50,436 bases of DNA from Leyella stercorea DSM 18206 (GTDB lineage Bacteria > Bacteroidota > Bacteroidia > Bacteroidales > Bacteroidaceae): contig NZ_JH379423.1 of assembly GCF_000235885.1 (NCBI RefSeq), positions 1-50,436 of the forward strand, read 5' to 3'. This document shows, in pieces, positions 1-8,657 of the stretch (positions are counted from its first letter, which is position 1; the number at the start of each line of letters is the position of its first letter). Under the pieces are notes generated by a model, which was not told the origin of the DNA, made no database searches, and saw only the letters and a program-made list of their open reading frames with translations. Both the position numbers and the translations under genes were made by a program.

Positions 1-41
1 TAGGGTGTCAACCTTATTTAAAAAAAGACAGTAGCACTAAA

Positions 42-77
42 AAAAGACCTTGCCAACACTGATTGACAAGGTCTTTT
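42..77 (-). terminator. Hairpin terminator after pdxT
   Basis: Inverted repeat with arms AAAAGACCTTG and CAAGGTCTTTT, extended by CAA/TTG around one mismatch. It lies 16 bp beyond the pdxT stop codon. Read on the minus strand the stem ends in a short T run, as in an intrinsic terminator. A related stem (AAAAGACCCTGCC) lies between the convergent genes near 35,100. Confidence 0.75.
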
Positions 78-92
78 ATGATGTTTAATGAT

Positions 93-656
93 TTAAATCA
101 TACTCAAGAAGTATTCGTGTACGCGTGTATCATCGTTCAGTTCGGGGTGAAACGATGTAACAAGCTGCTTACCTTGGCGTGCAGCAACGATGTGTCCATC
201 TACCTCTGCCAAAATTTCAGTATCCCCCTTAACCTTGCGGATATATGGTGCACGGATGAATGTCATAGGTATGTCCTCGCCTACTCCCTTCATTGGTGCT
301 ACGGTATAGAAGCTACCGAGCTGACGACCATAGGCGTTGCGGAGAACTTCCGTGTCCATAGTAGCGAGTCGGGTTGCAGGCTCGCCTTCAATCTGCTTTG
401 AGAGTAGGATGAGTCCGGCACATGTTCCAAAGACGGGAAGTCCGTCGCTGATGGCGTTACGGATAGGTTCGAGCAAGTGTAGGTCGCTAAGCAACTTTGC
501 TTGCACGGTGCTTTCACCTCCCGGGATTATCAGTCCATCCTTCGGCTGCTCCCAATCTGCCAGTTGTCTTATTTGGAAAGTTTCAACTCCAAGGCGCTGA
601 AGCATTTGTTCGTGCTCCGCGAATGCGCCTTGAAGTGCCAATACTGCAATTCTCAT
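93..656 (-). CDS. pdxT: Pyridoxal 5'-phosphate synthase glutaminase subunit PdxT
   Basis: Glutaminase half of the DXP-independent vitamin B6 pathway. It releases ammonia from glutamine and passes it to PdxS in the cytoplasmic PdxS/PdxT complex. The 187-residue protein has the usual family length. It shows the GGEST motif (46-50), the nucleophile elbow FGTCAG with Cys79, and the His170/Glu172 pair in FHPEL, which complete a class I amidotransferase triad. The ATG shares one base with the pdxS stop codon (TAATG arrangement), so the two subunits are probably translationally coupled. A strong hairpin follows the stop. The family assignment is secure. Confidence 0.96.
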   Translation of the reverse strand: MRIAVLALQGAFAEHEQMLQRLGVETFQIRQLADWEQPKDGLIIPGGESTVQAKLLSDLHLLEPIRNAISDGLPVFGTCAGLILLSKQIEGEPATRLATMDTEVLRNAYGRQLGSFYTVAPMKGVGEDIPMTFIRAPYIRKVKGDTEILAEVDGHIVAARQGKQLVTSFHPELNDDTRVHEYFLSMI

Positions 657-1531
657 TACTTGCCACGCTCAGCCATGAGCACTTCAATCTCGTGCTCGTT
701 GATACCTACCATAGCTTCACCGAGGTCTTCAGAAAGCTCAGCAAGCTTCTTGGCATCGTTATAGTTAGTTACGGCCTGCACGATAGCAGCAGCACGCTTC
801 TCAGGGTTACCGCTCTTGAAGATGCCAGAACCCACGAATACGCCCTCTGCTCCGAGCTGCATCATAAGAGCGGCATCAGCAGGAGTTGCAACGCCACCAG
901 CAGCAAAGTTTACAACTGGCAATTTGCCGTTTTCGTGTACATACTTAACCAACTCATAAGGAACCTGCAACTGCTTAGCAGCCTCGAAGAGTTCGTCCTC
1001 AGCCATTGACTTGAGACGACGCATCTCGCTCTGCATCATACGCATATGGCGTACTGCCTGAACAACATCACCTGTGCCAGGCTCACCCTTTGTACGAATC
1101 ATTGTGGCACCTTCTGCAATGCGACGAAGAGCTTCGCCAAGATTTTTTGCTCCGCACACAAAAGGAACGGTAAACTTTGTCTTGTCGATGTGGTAAACAT
1201 CATCTGCTGGAGAGAGAACCTCACTCTCATCAATATAGTCGATAGCAATAGCCTGAAGTATCTGAGCCTCTGCGAAATGACCAATGCGACATTTTGCCAT
1301 TACAGGAATAGAAACGGCTTCCTGAATGCCCTTAATCATTTTGGGGTCGCTCATACGTGAAACGCCACCTGCTGCACGAATATCAGCTGGAATACGCTCA
1401 AGCGCCATTACAGCACATGCACCTGCAGCCTCTGCGATGCGAGCCTGCTCTGGAGTAGTAACGTCCATAATAACACCGCCCTTAAGCATCTGAGCCAAGT
1501 TGCGGTTCAATGTTTGTCTGTTTTCTGTCAT
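656..1531 (-). CDS. pdxS: Pyridoxal 5'-phosphate synthase subunit PdxS
   Basis: The synthase subunit forms PLP from ribose 5-phosphate, glyceraldehyde 3-phosphate and ammonia supplied by PdxT. The 291-residue protein is a typical (beta/alpha)8 family member. Asp23 (VIMDV), Lys80 (MAKCRIGH) and Lys148 ([11 protein letters not shown]) fall at the known catalytic positions (Lys81 and Lys149 in Bacillus subtilis). The gene starts 22 bp after the glycosidase/AlaX gene, with no promoter visible in the gap, and its stop overlaps the pdxT start. It therefore looks like part of one minus-strand transcript beginning at fabD. Confidence 0.97.
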   Translation of the reverse strand: MTENRQTLNRNLAQMLKGGVIMDVTTPEQARIAEAAGACAVMALERIPADIRAAGGVSRMSDPKMIKGIQEAVSIPVMAKCRIGHFAEAQILQAIAIDYIDESEVLSPADDVYHIDKTKFTVPFVCGAKNLGEALRRIAEGATMIRTKGEPGTGDVVQAVRHMRMMQSEMRRLKSMAEDELFEAAKQLQVPYELVKYVHENGKLPVVNFAAGGVATPADAALMMQLGAEGVFVGSGIFKSGNPEKRAAAIVQAVTNYNDAKKLAELSEDLGEAMVGINEHEIEVLMAERGK

Positions 1532-1553
1532 AATGTTATTAAGTAAAATGTAT

Positions 1554-3689
1554 TTAGATTATTTTAAATCTTATTCTGAAAGAGTGCTTCATTTCGTCCC
1601 AATTTGTGCCGAGCATCACAAATTTACCTATCTGTGAAGTTGAACGCACGTGTTTGCCAATGCACGGACAAGCGTCATAGTCGCCAATTCGCACAATACG
1701 CAAATTCTCTGAGGCATCCTCTGGCAAACGATCAAGACTTATATCGTCGGGAATATGATTACGATCTACCACTTCATACTTTACGGGGAGGTCTTCCTCA
1801 ATGAGTTCATTCATGCGCACTTCAATCTCTTTCTCTTCCTTGCGCGAAGGTTTGTGGTCGAGGATGAAACTGATTTTGCTTTTCTTGCGTTCAATGTGCG
1901 CATTGCGCGAGCGCTCGCATCCGAACATTCTCACCATTGTTTGGTTGAGTAGATGTTCTGCCGTGTGGGCAGGTGGGTACTCTTCCTTGTTGTGTGCGTT
2001 GAAAATCTCTTCTGTCTCCATACTCAATTGCATTTTAAGTATTACACATTTATACGCATCCACGTCCACGTTGACGGATGTAGTAGAGCCGAAGTGTACT
2101 GCCACGTTTGTACCAGAGAGCAAATCTGTAGCCACAACATCCTTGCGCGGAATATGAAGGAAAGTGAAAGCGTGGTCGGGTATATTTACCGTTAGCGATG
2201 CCTTCGCTCCGTCGAAGTTAGCAACAACAAATAACAATTCGTTGTTGGCTTTTCGCAAGAAAGCGTATTGACGTTCGGCAATATGTTCGTTGACGTACAT
2301 CAAATCGAAGAAGTCGCCCTCACTTACAGTTTTCTCTGCATTAGCTATGTTGAGCACTTCAGAGTAAAGACGTGAGAGTTCACACTCTTCATCGGTTGAC
2401 TCTTTAGAAACAAAAGCACGATACAGAGACGGAACAGTCCAATAATCGAATATAGTTGTTCTGCCGTCGCAACCGCTGAATCCTTCTTCGTCCATACCAC
2501 GCTCGCCATACTCCTGACCTGCATATACCATGAACGGATTCTTGCGCATAAGCACATTTGCAACAAGAGCTGGGTAAGCACGGAATGCATCGCCAGCAAA
2601 GTAGTTGCTTGCAATGCGCTGCTCGTCGTGGTTCTCAAGGAAGTAAAGCATATGTTCGCTGATATCGTCCACCCACTGCCATGCTGTGGTGATTTTAGAA
2701 GTTGGACAACCATCGCAGATTATGCTACGCATCGTGTCGTACATGCCCACCTTATCATATAGATAGTCGAAGCCTGCAGCCACGTAGTGACGATAATCCA
2801 TGGGGTTATATACTTCTGCGATAAACAATATGCCAGAGTTGATGGCTTTCACCTTAGCGATAGCCCAACTCCAAAACGCGGTTGGCACCATCTCTGCCAT
2901 ATCGCATCGAAATCCGTCTACTCCTCTTGCTGCCCAAAACAATAGAATGTCAAGCATCTTCTGCCATGTGTTTGGCACCGGCGAGAAATGCTCTGAACGT
3001 CCTCCTGCGTCACAATAGTCAACACCGTAATTGAGTTTTACGGTTTCATACCAATCGTTCTTGCCAGGATATGCATCGAAGTGATCATTACCTGTTGCTT
3101 TTGCAGGGTATTCGGTGTAAGGTTCGGATTCTCCTGCGTAGAGGTCTATGCTTGGGGAGAACTGCTGTCCTACATTATAATAGAAGTTGTTATCAGAGCT
3201 AAATCCCATCGACTGGTTGTCTGTTGCTCCAAGGTCAACGATTCCTTCTGGTTTTACAACCGAGTGATATTGACGAGCAACATGGTTAGGCACGAAGTCG
3301 ATGATTACTTTCATGTTTGCCTTGTGAGTACGCTCTACGAGTGCGTCGAATTCCGCACTACGCTCATTCACATCTTCTGCAAGGTCGGGATCTACATCAT
3401 AATAGTCGGTTATAGCGTATGGCGAACCCGCTCTACCCTTCACTACAGCAGGGTGTTGTCGAGGGATACCGAACGAAGAATAGTCTGTCATAGAAGCATG
3501 GCGAATGATTCCCGTGTACCATACATGGGTGATACCTTTCGCACGAATCTGCTGGAGTACTTCGTCGGAGAAGAAGTTCATCTTTCCACAACCGTTCTCG
3601 GCAATCGTACCATTCTGCTTGCACACATTGGTACGATTGCCGAACAATCGTGTAAAAATCTGGTATATTATGATTTTCTGCTGAGCCAT
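1554..3689 (-). CDS. GH13 alpha-amylase-family glycosidase fused to an AlaX-type tRNA-editing domain
   Basis: Residues 1 to about 552 form a GH13 glycosidase. The conserved regions are visible: DFVPNHV (131-137), GFRCDMAEM with nucleophile Asp263, FIAEVYNP with acid/base Glu292 and LENHDEQR with Asp355. There is no signal peptide, so a cytoplasmic role on maltodextrin or glycogen fragments is inferred. Residues about 557-711 match the second additional (editing) domain of alanyl-tRNA synthetase and free-standing AlaX proteins, with HTAEH (His575/His579) and CIGKH (Cys676/His680) giving the four zinc ligands. The frame is continuous across the junction. Met557 (codon at 2021-2019) could be a relic or an alternative start for a separate editing protein of about 155 residues. 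The gene follows fabD by 5 bp. Each domain call is firm; that the fusion is functional as a unit is not known. Confidence 0.88.
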   Translation of the reverse strand: MAQQKIIIYQIFTRLFGNRTNVCKQNGTIAENGCGKMNFFSDEVLQQIRAKGITHVWYTGIIRHASMTDYSSFGIPRQHPAVVKGRAGSPYAITDYYDVDPDLAEDVNERSAEFDALVERTHKANMKVIIDFVPNHVARQYHSVVKPEGIVDLGATDNQSMGFSSDNNFYYNVGQQFSPSIDLYAGESEPYTEYPAKATGNDHFDAYPGKNDWYETVKLNYGVDYCDAGGRSEHFSPVPNTWQKMLDILLFWAARGVDGFRCDMAEMVPTAFWSWAIAKVKAINSGILFIAEVYNPMDYRHYVAAGFDYLYDKVGMYDTMRSIICDGCPTSKITTAWQWVDDISEHMLYFLENHDEQRIASNYFAGDAFRAYPALVANVLMRKNPFMVYAGQEYGERGMDEEGFSGCDGRTTIFDYWTVPSLYRAFVSKESTDEECELSRLYSEVLNIANAEKTVSEGDFFDLMYVNEHIAERQYAFLRKANNELLFVVANFDGAKASLTVNIPDHAFTFLHIPRKDVVATDLLSGTNVAVHFGSTTSVNVDVDAYKCVILKMQLSMETEEIFNAHNKEEYPPAHTAEHLLNQTMVRMFGCERSRNAHIERKKSKISFILDHKPSRKEEKEIEVRMNELIEEDLPVKYEVVDRNHIPDDISLDRLPEDASENLRIVRIGDYDACPCIGKHVRSTSQIGKFVMLGTNWDEMKHSFRIRFKII

Positions 3690-3694
3690 GTCAA

Positions 3695-4582
3695 TTAGAT
3701 GATACCGTGGGCAGCCACAGTCTTATCGATACGACCAATCATTCCCTGAAGAGCCTTACCTGGACCACACTCTGTGAAGTCGTTTGCTCCTGCCTTAATC
3801 ATATTCTGTACGCTTGCAGTCCAACGTACACTGCTTGTGAGTTGGGCAATGAGGTTTGTCTGAATCTCAGCAGGGTCGGTGTGTGGCTGTGCGTCCACAT
3901 TCTGGTATACGGGACACTTCGGCTCAGAGAATGTTGTTGCCTTGATTGCCTTTTCAAGCTCTTCCTTTGCTGGTTGCATCAGCGGAGAGTGGAATGCTCC
4001 ACCAACCTTCAGCGGCAGAGCGCGCTTAGCACCTGCAGCCTTCAGTTTCTCGCAGGCAGCGTTGATTGCATCAACATTACCGCTGATAACGAGCTGACCA
4101 GGGCAGTTGTAGTTGGCTGCAACAACGATGTTACCATCGGTGCTAACCTCTGCACAGATCTCCTCTATTTTCTCGTCTGGCAAACCGATAACAGCAGCCA
4201 TTGTACCAGGGGCTGCCTCACAAGCCTTCTGCATTGCAATGGCACGTGCAGAAACCAACTTCACGCCATCCTCAAAGCTCAATGCGCCTGCTGCAACAAG
4301 TGCAGAAAGTTCACCAAGCGAATGACCAGCTACCATTGTCGGTGCGAATTCGTCACCAAGACAAAGAGCTGAAATAACGCTATGAAGGAATACTGCAGGT
4401 TGTGTAACCTTTGTTTGAGTAAGCTCTTCGTCTGTACCCTCAAACATAATATCAGTGATGCGGAAGCCCAGGATTTCATTAGCTTTCTCAAAAAGTTCCT
4501 TTGCTTTCTCGTTATTATCGTACAGGTCTTTGCCCATACCTACAAACTGTGATCCTTGTCCAGGAAATACAAATGCTTTCAT
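3695..4582 (-). CDS. fabD: Malonyl CoA-acyl carrier protein transacylase FabD
   Basis: Transfers malonyl from CoA to acyl carrier protein for fatty-acid elongation. The 295-residue length is typical. The oxyanion-hole motif GQGSQ (8-12), the nucleophile in GHSLGE (Ser88) and the catalytic His198 in GAFHSP are all present. It is the first gene of a minus-strand run into the glycosidase/AlaX fusion and pdxST, with a -7 element (TATCTTTG) about 100 bp upstream. The ATG gives the expected short N-terminus (MKAFVFPGQGSQ). Confidence 0.97.
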   Translation of the reverse strand: MKAFVFPGQGSQFVGMGKDLYDNNEKAKELFEKANEILGFRITDIMFEGTDEELTQTKVTQPAVFLHSVISALCLGDEFAPTMVAGHSLGELSALVAAGALSFEDGVKLVSARAIAMQKACEAAPGTMAAVIGLPDEKIEEICAEVSTDGNIVVAANYNCPGQLVISGNVDAINAACEKLKAAGAKRALPLKVGGAFHSPLMQPAKEELEKAIKATTFSEPKCPVYQNVDAQPHTDPAEIQTNLIAQLTSSVRWTASVQNMIKAGANDFTECGPGKALQGMIGRIDKTVAAHGII

Positions 4583-4678
4583 TCAAATTCTTTTATTTAA
4601 TATTAATATACTCTTAATAACACACAAAAACCTTCATTCCAAGCAAACTTGATAGTTAAGGTTTGCGCATATTTTATG

Positions 4679-4686
4679 CAAAGATA
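4679..4686 (-). promoter_or_regulatory. -7 promoter element for fabD
   Basis: TATCTTTG on the minus strand fits the Bacteroidetes TAnnTTTG -7 consensus. It predicts a 5' untranslated region of about 90 nt before the fabD ATG. No convincing -33 TTG was found at the usual distance. Confidence 0.55.
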
Positions 4687-4713
4687 CAAAAAATGTAACA
4701 ATCGCTATCGATA

Positions 4714-4747
4714 TTTGATTAATTGTTGCTAAAAAATACTAACTTTG
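4714..4747 (+). promoter_or_regulatory. Promoter of the glucosaminidase gene
   Basis: TTTG at 4714-4717, a 22-bp spacer, then TAACTTTG at 4740-4747, which fits the Bacteroidetes -33/-7 promoter. It lies about 80 bp before the ATG at 4829 and back to back with the fabD promoter. Confidence 0.65.
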
Positions 4748-4828
4748 CAGTTGTAAGGCTTTGATGACACCCCATCATCAAGTCAACACCACTTACAAAT
4801 TAGCATTAAACACTCTACATTTAAATAT

Positions 4829-5761
4829 ATGAATATATATAAATTGCGGCACGCTATACTGACACTTCTAATATTTACATTGTCAATTGCACATCTGTCC
4901 GCTCAGATTAAATGGAATTCTGCGTATCAAGCATATATTGATCAATATAAAGACCTTGCCATTGAGCAAATGCTGAAATATAACATTCCAGCAAGTATTA
5001 CTCTGTCGCAAGGTTTATTGGAAAGTGGAGCTGGAAAGAGCTGGCTCACCAAATCGTCAAACAATCATTTCGGAATCAAATGTCATGGTTGGACAGGTCG
5101 TCGTGTGTTTCACGATGATGATGCACGCGGAGAATGCTTTAGAGCTTACGATAATCCCCGACAGAGTTTTGAAGACCATAGCCGTTTTCTTGCTACACAA
5201 TCACGCTACGCACGCCTGTTTTCTTATTCGCGAACCGATTACAAGAGTTGGGCACGTGGACTGAAGCAGTGTGGTTATGCAACAAATCCTCAGTATGCTT
5301 CAAAACTGATACAGATAATTGAGCTCTATCAGTTGGACAAGTTTGACAAAGCTACGAGGTTCGATCAGTTTATGGTTAAACATTCAACGGAGGATGGCTT
5401 AGCTCCCGATGGCACATTCCACGTTATAAAAGCATACAACCATAACTATTATATAATAGCACGTAAAGGCGATACGTTCAAATCGCTTTCAAAAGAACTA
5501 TGTATTGGTAAACGAAGACTCGCAAAATACAACGAACGTTATTATAAAGACGAGTTAAATCCTGGCGACATTATTTATTTAAAGCGAAAAAGAAAGAAAG
5601 CCACAAAGGAATACAAAAATGTGCCACACGTCGTAAAGAACGGCGAAAGCATGTATTCCATAGCTCAAAAGTATGGCATTCGTTTGTCAAGTCTGTATAA
5701 GAAGAACGGACTTAGTCCCGACTTTGAGATAAGAGTTGGTGACAGACTTAGAGTTTATTAA
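4829..5761 (+). CDS. Secreted glucosaminidase (GH73-like) with two LysM domains
   Basis: A peptidoglycan hydrolase expected to cut glycan strands. Residues 1-25 form a signal peptide ending LSAQ. Residues about 35-175 match the FlgJ/mannosyl-glycoprotein endo-beta-N-acetylglucosaminidase domain, with the likely catalytic Glu65 in SQGLLESGAG and the conserved NNHFGIKC stretch. Two LysM repeats follow, at about 199-245 and 263-310, and should bind peptidoglycan; the second runs to the C-terminus. The gene stands alone, with its own promoter and a strong terminator. It could act in cell separation or wall turnover. The exact bond cut is inferred from the family. Confidence 0.88.
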   Translation: MNIYKLRHAILTLLIFTLSIAHLSAQIKWNSAYQAYIDQYKDLAIEQMLKYNIPASITLSQGLLESGAGKSWLTKSSNNHFGIKCHGWTGRRVFHDDDARGECFRAYDNPRQSFEDHSRFLATQSRYARLFSYSRTDYKSWARGLKQCGYATNPQYASKLIQIIELYQLDKFDKATRFDQFMVKHSTEDGLAPDGTFHVIKAYNHNYYIIARKGDTFKSLSKELCIGKRRLAKYNERYYKDELNPGDIIYLKRKRKKATKEYKNVPHVVKNGESMYSIAQKYGIRLSSLYKKNGLSPDFEIRVGDRLRVY

Positions 5762-5811
5762 TGATAGTATCGGTCGTTACGCATACATACATACATCCAT
5801 CAACCGATACC

Positions 5812-5866
5812 AACATCCGCAACGATTGATACGTATATGTGTAACAATCGTTGCGGATGTTTTTTA
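5812..5866 (+). terminator. Intrinsic terminator after the glucosaminidase gene
   Basis: A 15-bp perfect stem (CATCCGCAACGATTG at 5814-5828 with its complement at 5845-5859) and a 16-nt loop, followed directly by TTTTTT. It sits between convergent genes and ends 2 bp before the HD-protein stop. Confidence 0.9.
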
Positions 5867-5867
5867 C

Positions 5868-6515
5868 TCATTTTTCATATGTGTCGATTTCTTCTTCAAA
5901 CAATTTGTCGAATATATCCATTAATGCATTCTTATCGTTTATAATCTCGCGTATCGCTTTAAGTTTATCTGTGTTTGGCGAGTTCGGTAACCACAGACGT
6001 ATATATCCATGTGTGGAATACTTATGGTCGAGATGCTCAAAGAAGCGTTTCTTTTGTTCTTCTTTATTGTATTCTGGATAATGACTCAACCCATACTGTA
6101 TCGTACGGCGGAATATGTGTATAGGCTCAAGATCTCTATCGGCTTCGGCTACAATCTTGCCATAAATGCTACGTGGTGCATGTGAGGCTGATGCACGATG
6201 GTCTTCCACAGCTTCCTTCATTATACGCAATTGTTCGGGTGAAAACCAACGCTGAAGACGGCGATCTGCCATAAGTATTTTGCCGCTTTGGATGTGGTGT
6301 ACAGCACGCGGACCCTCAAGTCCAAGGTCGTGATAAGCGGCAATCGTATATGCCATATTGATGTCTGCACCACATTTTAAAGCAAGTTCAAGCGACTGTT
6401 TTATTACATGATTGACATGTGACAATCGGTGTGCTTTATCAAAAGAATTATAGCGGGGTAATATATTTTGCTCGACAAATTCCATCAGATCGAGACTTAC
6501 GTTTCTTCCATTCAT
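5868..6515 (-). CDS. HD-domain phosphohydrolase-like protein
   Basis: A 215-residue cytoplasmic protein with a metal-binding HD fold. His33 (RLSHV), His62-Asp63 (AYHDLG) and a later Asp, probably Asp126 (EADRD), fit the H...HD...D ligand pattern. The family includes nucleotide and small phosphoester hydrolases; the substrate cannot be named from sequence. The gene is transcribed alone, from a -7 element (TAATTTTG) that forms a dyad with the menA promoter. The ATG at 6515 is 26 bp from that element. Confidence 0.75.
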   Translation of the reverse strand: MNGRNVSLDLMEFVEQNILPRYNSFDKAHRLSHVNHVIKQSLELALKCGADINMAYTIAAYHDLGLEGPRAVHHIQSGKILMADRRLQRWFSPEQLRIMKEAVEDHRASASHAPRSIYGKIVAEADRDLEPIHIFRRTIQYGLSHYPEYNKEEQKKRFFEHLDHKYSTHGYIRLWLPNSPNTDKLKAIREIINDKNALMDIFDKLFEEEIDTYEK

Positions 6516-6540
6516 GTTTCGAAAACTTTTATTTTAATTG

Positions 6541-6568
6541 CAAAATTAATCTATTATAGTTAATTTTG
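6541..6568. promoter_or_regulatory. Back-to-back promoters in a perfect dyad (HD gene and menA)
   Basis: CAAAATTAA (6541-6549) and TTAATTTTG (6560-6568) are exact reverse complements around a 10-bp spacer. Each arm contains TAATTTTG, the -7 consensus, pointing outwards: minus to the HD gene at 6515 and plus to menA at 6602. The plus-strand element overlaps a possible TTG start at 6566, which rules that start out. Confidence 0.6.
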
Positions 6569-6601
6569 CAAGAACATACACAACTAATATCAATAAATAA
6601 G

Positions 6602-7522
6602 ATGAACGAATCGAATGTAATAACCAATTCTTTTAAAGCGTGGTTTCTTGCAGCACGCCCCAAAACACTCACGGGGGCTGCTGTACCCGTGATGATAGGC
6701 ATTGCTGCCGCTATTGCTCAATATGGTGACACTGTACGAGTTGGTGCTGCTGTACTCTGTATGCTCTTTGCTCTCGTGATGCAGATTGATGCCAACTTCA
6801 TAAATGATTATTTCGACTTTATGAAAGGTACAGACGACGAGAAGCGTCTCGGGCCTAAGCGTGCATGTGCGCAAGGCTGGATTACGGCTGCTGCAATGCG
6901 CCTCGGGCTTCTTTACACTACCCTTTTAGCTTGTGCTATCGGTCTTCCACTTATATATTATGGTGGTTGGGAGATGATACTCATAGGTGTAGCTTGCGTC
7001 GTATTTTGCTTCCTATACACCATCTCTTTTTCATATATCGGACTTGGTGACGTTCTTGTGCTCGTATTCTTCGGTCTATTACCGGTCTGCATGACGTATT
7101 GGCTTGTGTCTCCTCCAACGCCACTTATGTCAATACCTTGGCAGGTGATTACATTGTCCGCAGCTTGTGGTCTGGTTATAGATACACTACTTGTAGTGAA
7201 CAACTACCGAGACATTGACAACGACAGACGTGCTGGCAAACGCACGCTCATTGTTCGTATTGGCGAGCATGGTGGCTTGACACTCTATGCTATTCTTGGA
7301 TTTATAGGCACTGTTTTGGCATTAATTGGTATAGCCTTTCTTAACTGGCAGGATGGACAACACGCTCAGTTGCTTGTGTTGCTCTATTTGCCATTTCATA
7401 TTGTGACATTCACGGAGATGTGCCGTATACGAAAAGGTGCAGAACTGAACAAAGTGCTTGGCATGACAGCTCGCAATATGTTGATATATGGCATTCTGGT
7501 CACCATTGGATTACTCGTATAA
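6602..7522 (+). CDS. menA: 1,4-dihydroxy-2-naphthoate polyprenyltransferase MenA
   Basis: An inner-membrane UbiA-family prenyltransferase that attaches the polyprenyl tail to dihydroxynaphthoate in menaquinone synthesis. With the ATG at 6602 it has 306 residues, a typical length, and about eight or nine hydrophobic helices. The first Asp-rich motif is NDYFDFMKGTDD (68-79) and the second is NNYRDIDNDRRAGKR (199-213); both bind Mg-prenyl diphosphate. A TTG start at 6566 would add 12 residues but overlaps the -7 element, so it is rejected. No other men gene lies nearby. Confidence 0.94.
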   Translation: MNESNVITNSFKAWFLAARPKTLTGAAVPVMIGIAAAIAQYGDTVRVGAAVLCMLFALVMQIDANFINDYFDFMKGTDDEKRLGPKRACAQGWITAAAMRLGLLYTTLLACAIGLPLIYYGGWEMILIGVACVVFCFLYTISFSYIGLGDVLVLVFFGLLPVCMTYWLVSPPTPLMSIPWQVITLSAACGLVIDTLLVVNNYRDIDNDRRAGKRTLIVRIGEHGGLTLYAILGFIGTVLALIGIAFLNWQDGQHAQLLVLLYLPFHIVTFTEMCRIRKGAELNKVLGMTARNMLIYGILVTIGLLV

Positions 7523-7607
7523 GCACACTCCATTATTCATGTGCATATACTTAATCAATGAGTAGGCAATAAATTCACGTAAATAGCATAAAAAAATTTA
7601 TAAAAAC

Positions 7608-7638
7608 TTGTAGGATATAACTAAAGTATATACTTTTG
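7608..7638 (+). promoter_or_regulatory. Promoter of the acidic-tail protein gene
   Basis: TTG at 7608-7610, a 20-bp spacer and TACTTTTG at 7631-7638 fit the Bacteroidetes -33/-7 promoter. The ATG follows at 7721, leaving a leader of about 75 nt. Confidence 0.65.
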
Positions 7639-7720
7639 CAGCGAAAATTGCGATGGGATAAATACAAACGCCTATCATAACAATCAAATCAAGTAACAAA
7701 TAATAAGACTTTAATAATAT

Positions 7721-8521
7721 ATGAAACAACAAAAAGCTCTGACACTCAAGACACTAACAAAGAGTAATGTATGGGAAGTTGAAGAAAATGACATCTTCAG
7801 AATGTGGGAAACAGCAGAAAAAGAGTCGGATTTCAAAGACAACCGCAATCATTATATGGACGTTATACGTAGTGCCTTTGAAATAGAAGAAATAAAAATA
7901 GACAAGCCGGAGGTAATAAAGAAATATGAAGCACGCGACTTTAAGGTCGGAAATATACACTTTGACGACAACGACAACAAAAAATGGGGCATTAAGAAGC
8001 GTGCAATCAACCGCATCACAGATCTTACATACGAGAATATACATCATATTTCTGCTGCAAAACTTATTGAAGTTCTTGATCGTAACTTCGGCGGTGGTTG
8101 GGATTCATTGTCGCAGAGCATACAGGATATAATAGAGTCTGGTTTCGATATTAGCACGACAACCTTACCTAAAGATCGTCTGCACAAACCTGGTGGTATG
8201 TACGATAAAAAAGTTAATGATGGCTATGAGGTTCTCGAAATAACCAAGGGGCTTTGGGTTGAAGCTATTTTTGCAAAGGCAAAACCAAAAGTAGAAAATC
8301 ACCATAAGCATGATGACGATAACGACTCTATGAACAATGGATTTGGTGACAACTATGACGAAGATCTTGAAGATGAGAATCCAAGTGAAAACTCTTATGA
8401 TGATGACGACGATGACGACTTCGATGAGGACAAATTAACAGAGGAGAGCTATCGTACTACATTTGAAACAGAAGAAGATCTCAACCTTGAAGCAGAGGAC
8501 GTAGCGGATGATGACTATTAA
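7721..8521 (+). CDS. Unknown protein with a long acidic C-terminal tail
   Basis: A 266-residue protein of unknown function. Residues 1 to about 190 are mixed charged and hydrophobic, with no signal peptide or membrane segment, so it should be cytoplasmic. From about residue 193 the protein is dominated by Asp and Glu, including a run of seven Asp, with a His-rich patch at the border. Such tails occur in metal- or nucleic-acid-related proteins and chaperones, but this does not show which. It has its own well-formed promoter and is the only gene in its unit. It resembles conserved uncharacterised Bacteroidales proteins; I assign no function. Confidence 0.8.
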   Translation: MKQQKALTLKTLTKSNVWEVEENDIFRMWETAEKESDFKDNRNHYMDVIRSAFEIEEIKIDKPEVIKKYEARDFKVGNIHFDDNDNKKWGIKKRAINRITDLTYENIHHISAAKLIEVLDRNFGGGWDSLSQSIQDIIESGFDISTTTLPKDRLHKPGGMYDKKVNDGYEVLEITKGLWVEAIFAKAKPKVENHHKHDDDNDSMNNGFGDNYDEDLEDENPSENSYDDDDDDDFDEDKLTEESYRTTFETEEDLNLEAEDVADDDY

Positions 8522-8569
8522 TAATCTGCTGCTTCAATAAGTATAAGAAACGATAAAAACATAGCTTAT

Positions 8570-8657
8570 TTGCACTAATGCGTAAAATATTGCACATAAC
8601 TTTTGGCATTGTGCAAATAAGTATGTACCTTTGCACAAACTTTTTATTATTGTGCAA
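8570..8657 (+). promoter_or_regulatory. Phased array of five GTGCAA/TTGCAC boxes at the acyl-CoA synthetase promoter
   Basis: TTGCAC occurs at 8570, 8590 and 8631, and its complement GTGCAA at 8611 and 8652, so successive starts are 20, 21, 20 and 21 bp apart. Boxes 3 and 5 share ATTGTGCAAAT, and boxes 1 and 3, read on the same strand, share GTGCAAATAAG. Box 4 overlaps the -7 element, and box 5 ends one base before the ATG. The layout fits an operator bound cooperatively on one face of the DNA. The regulator is unknown. Confidence 0.55.
8626..8633 (+). promoter_or_regulatory. -7 element of the acyl-CoA synthetase gene
   Basis: TACCTTTG matches TAnnTTTG. Transcription should start near 8640, which excludes the upstream TTG start at 8631 and supports the ATG at 8658. 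Confidence 0.65.

Noticed and set aside
5782..5800. CATA microsatellite after the glucosaminidase gene
   Set aside because: Only four units, partly degenerate, in a 3' untranslated region; no evidence of function.
6566..6601. TTG start giving MenA 12 extra residues
   Set aside because: The TTG is part of the -7 promoter element, so it would not be in the transcript.
8631..8657. TTG start giving the acyl-CoA synthetase nine extra residues
   Set aside because: It overlaps the -7 element TACCTTTG; the ATG at 8658 is downstream of the expected start of transcription.
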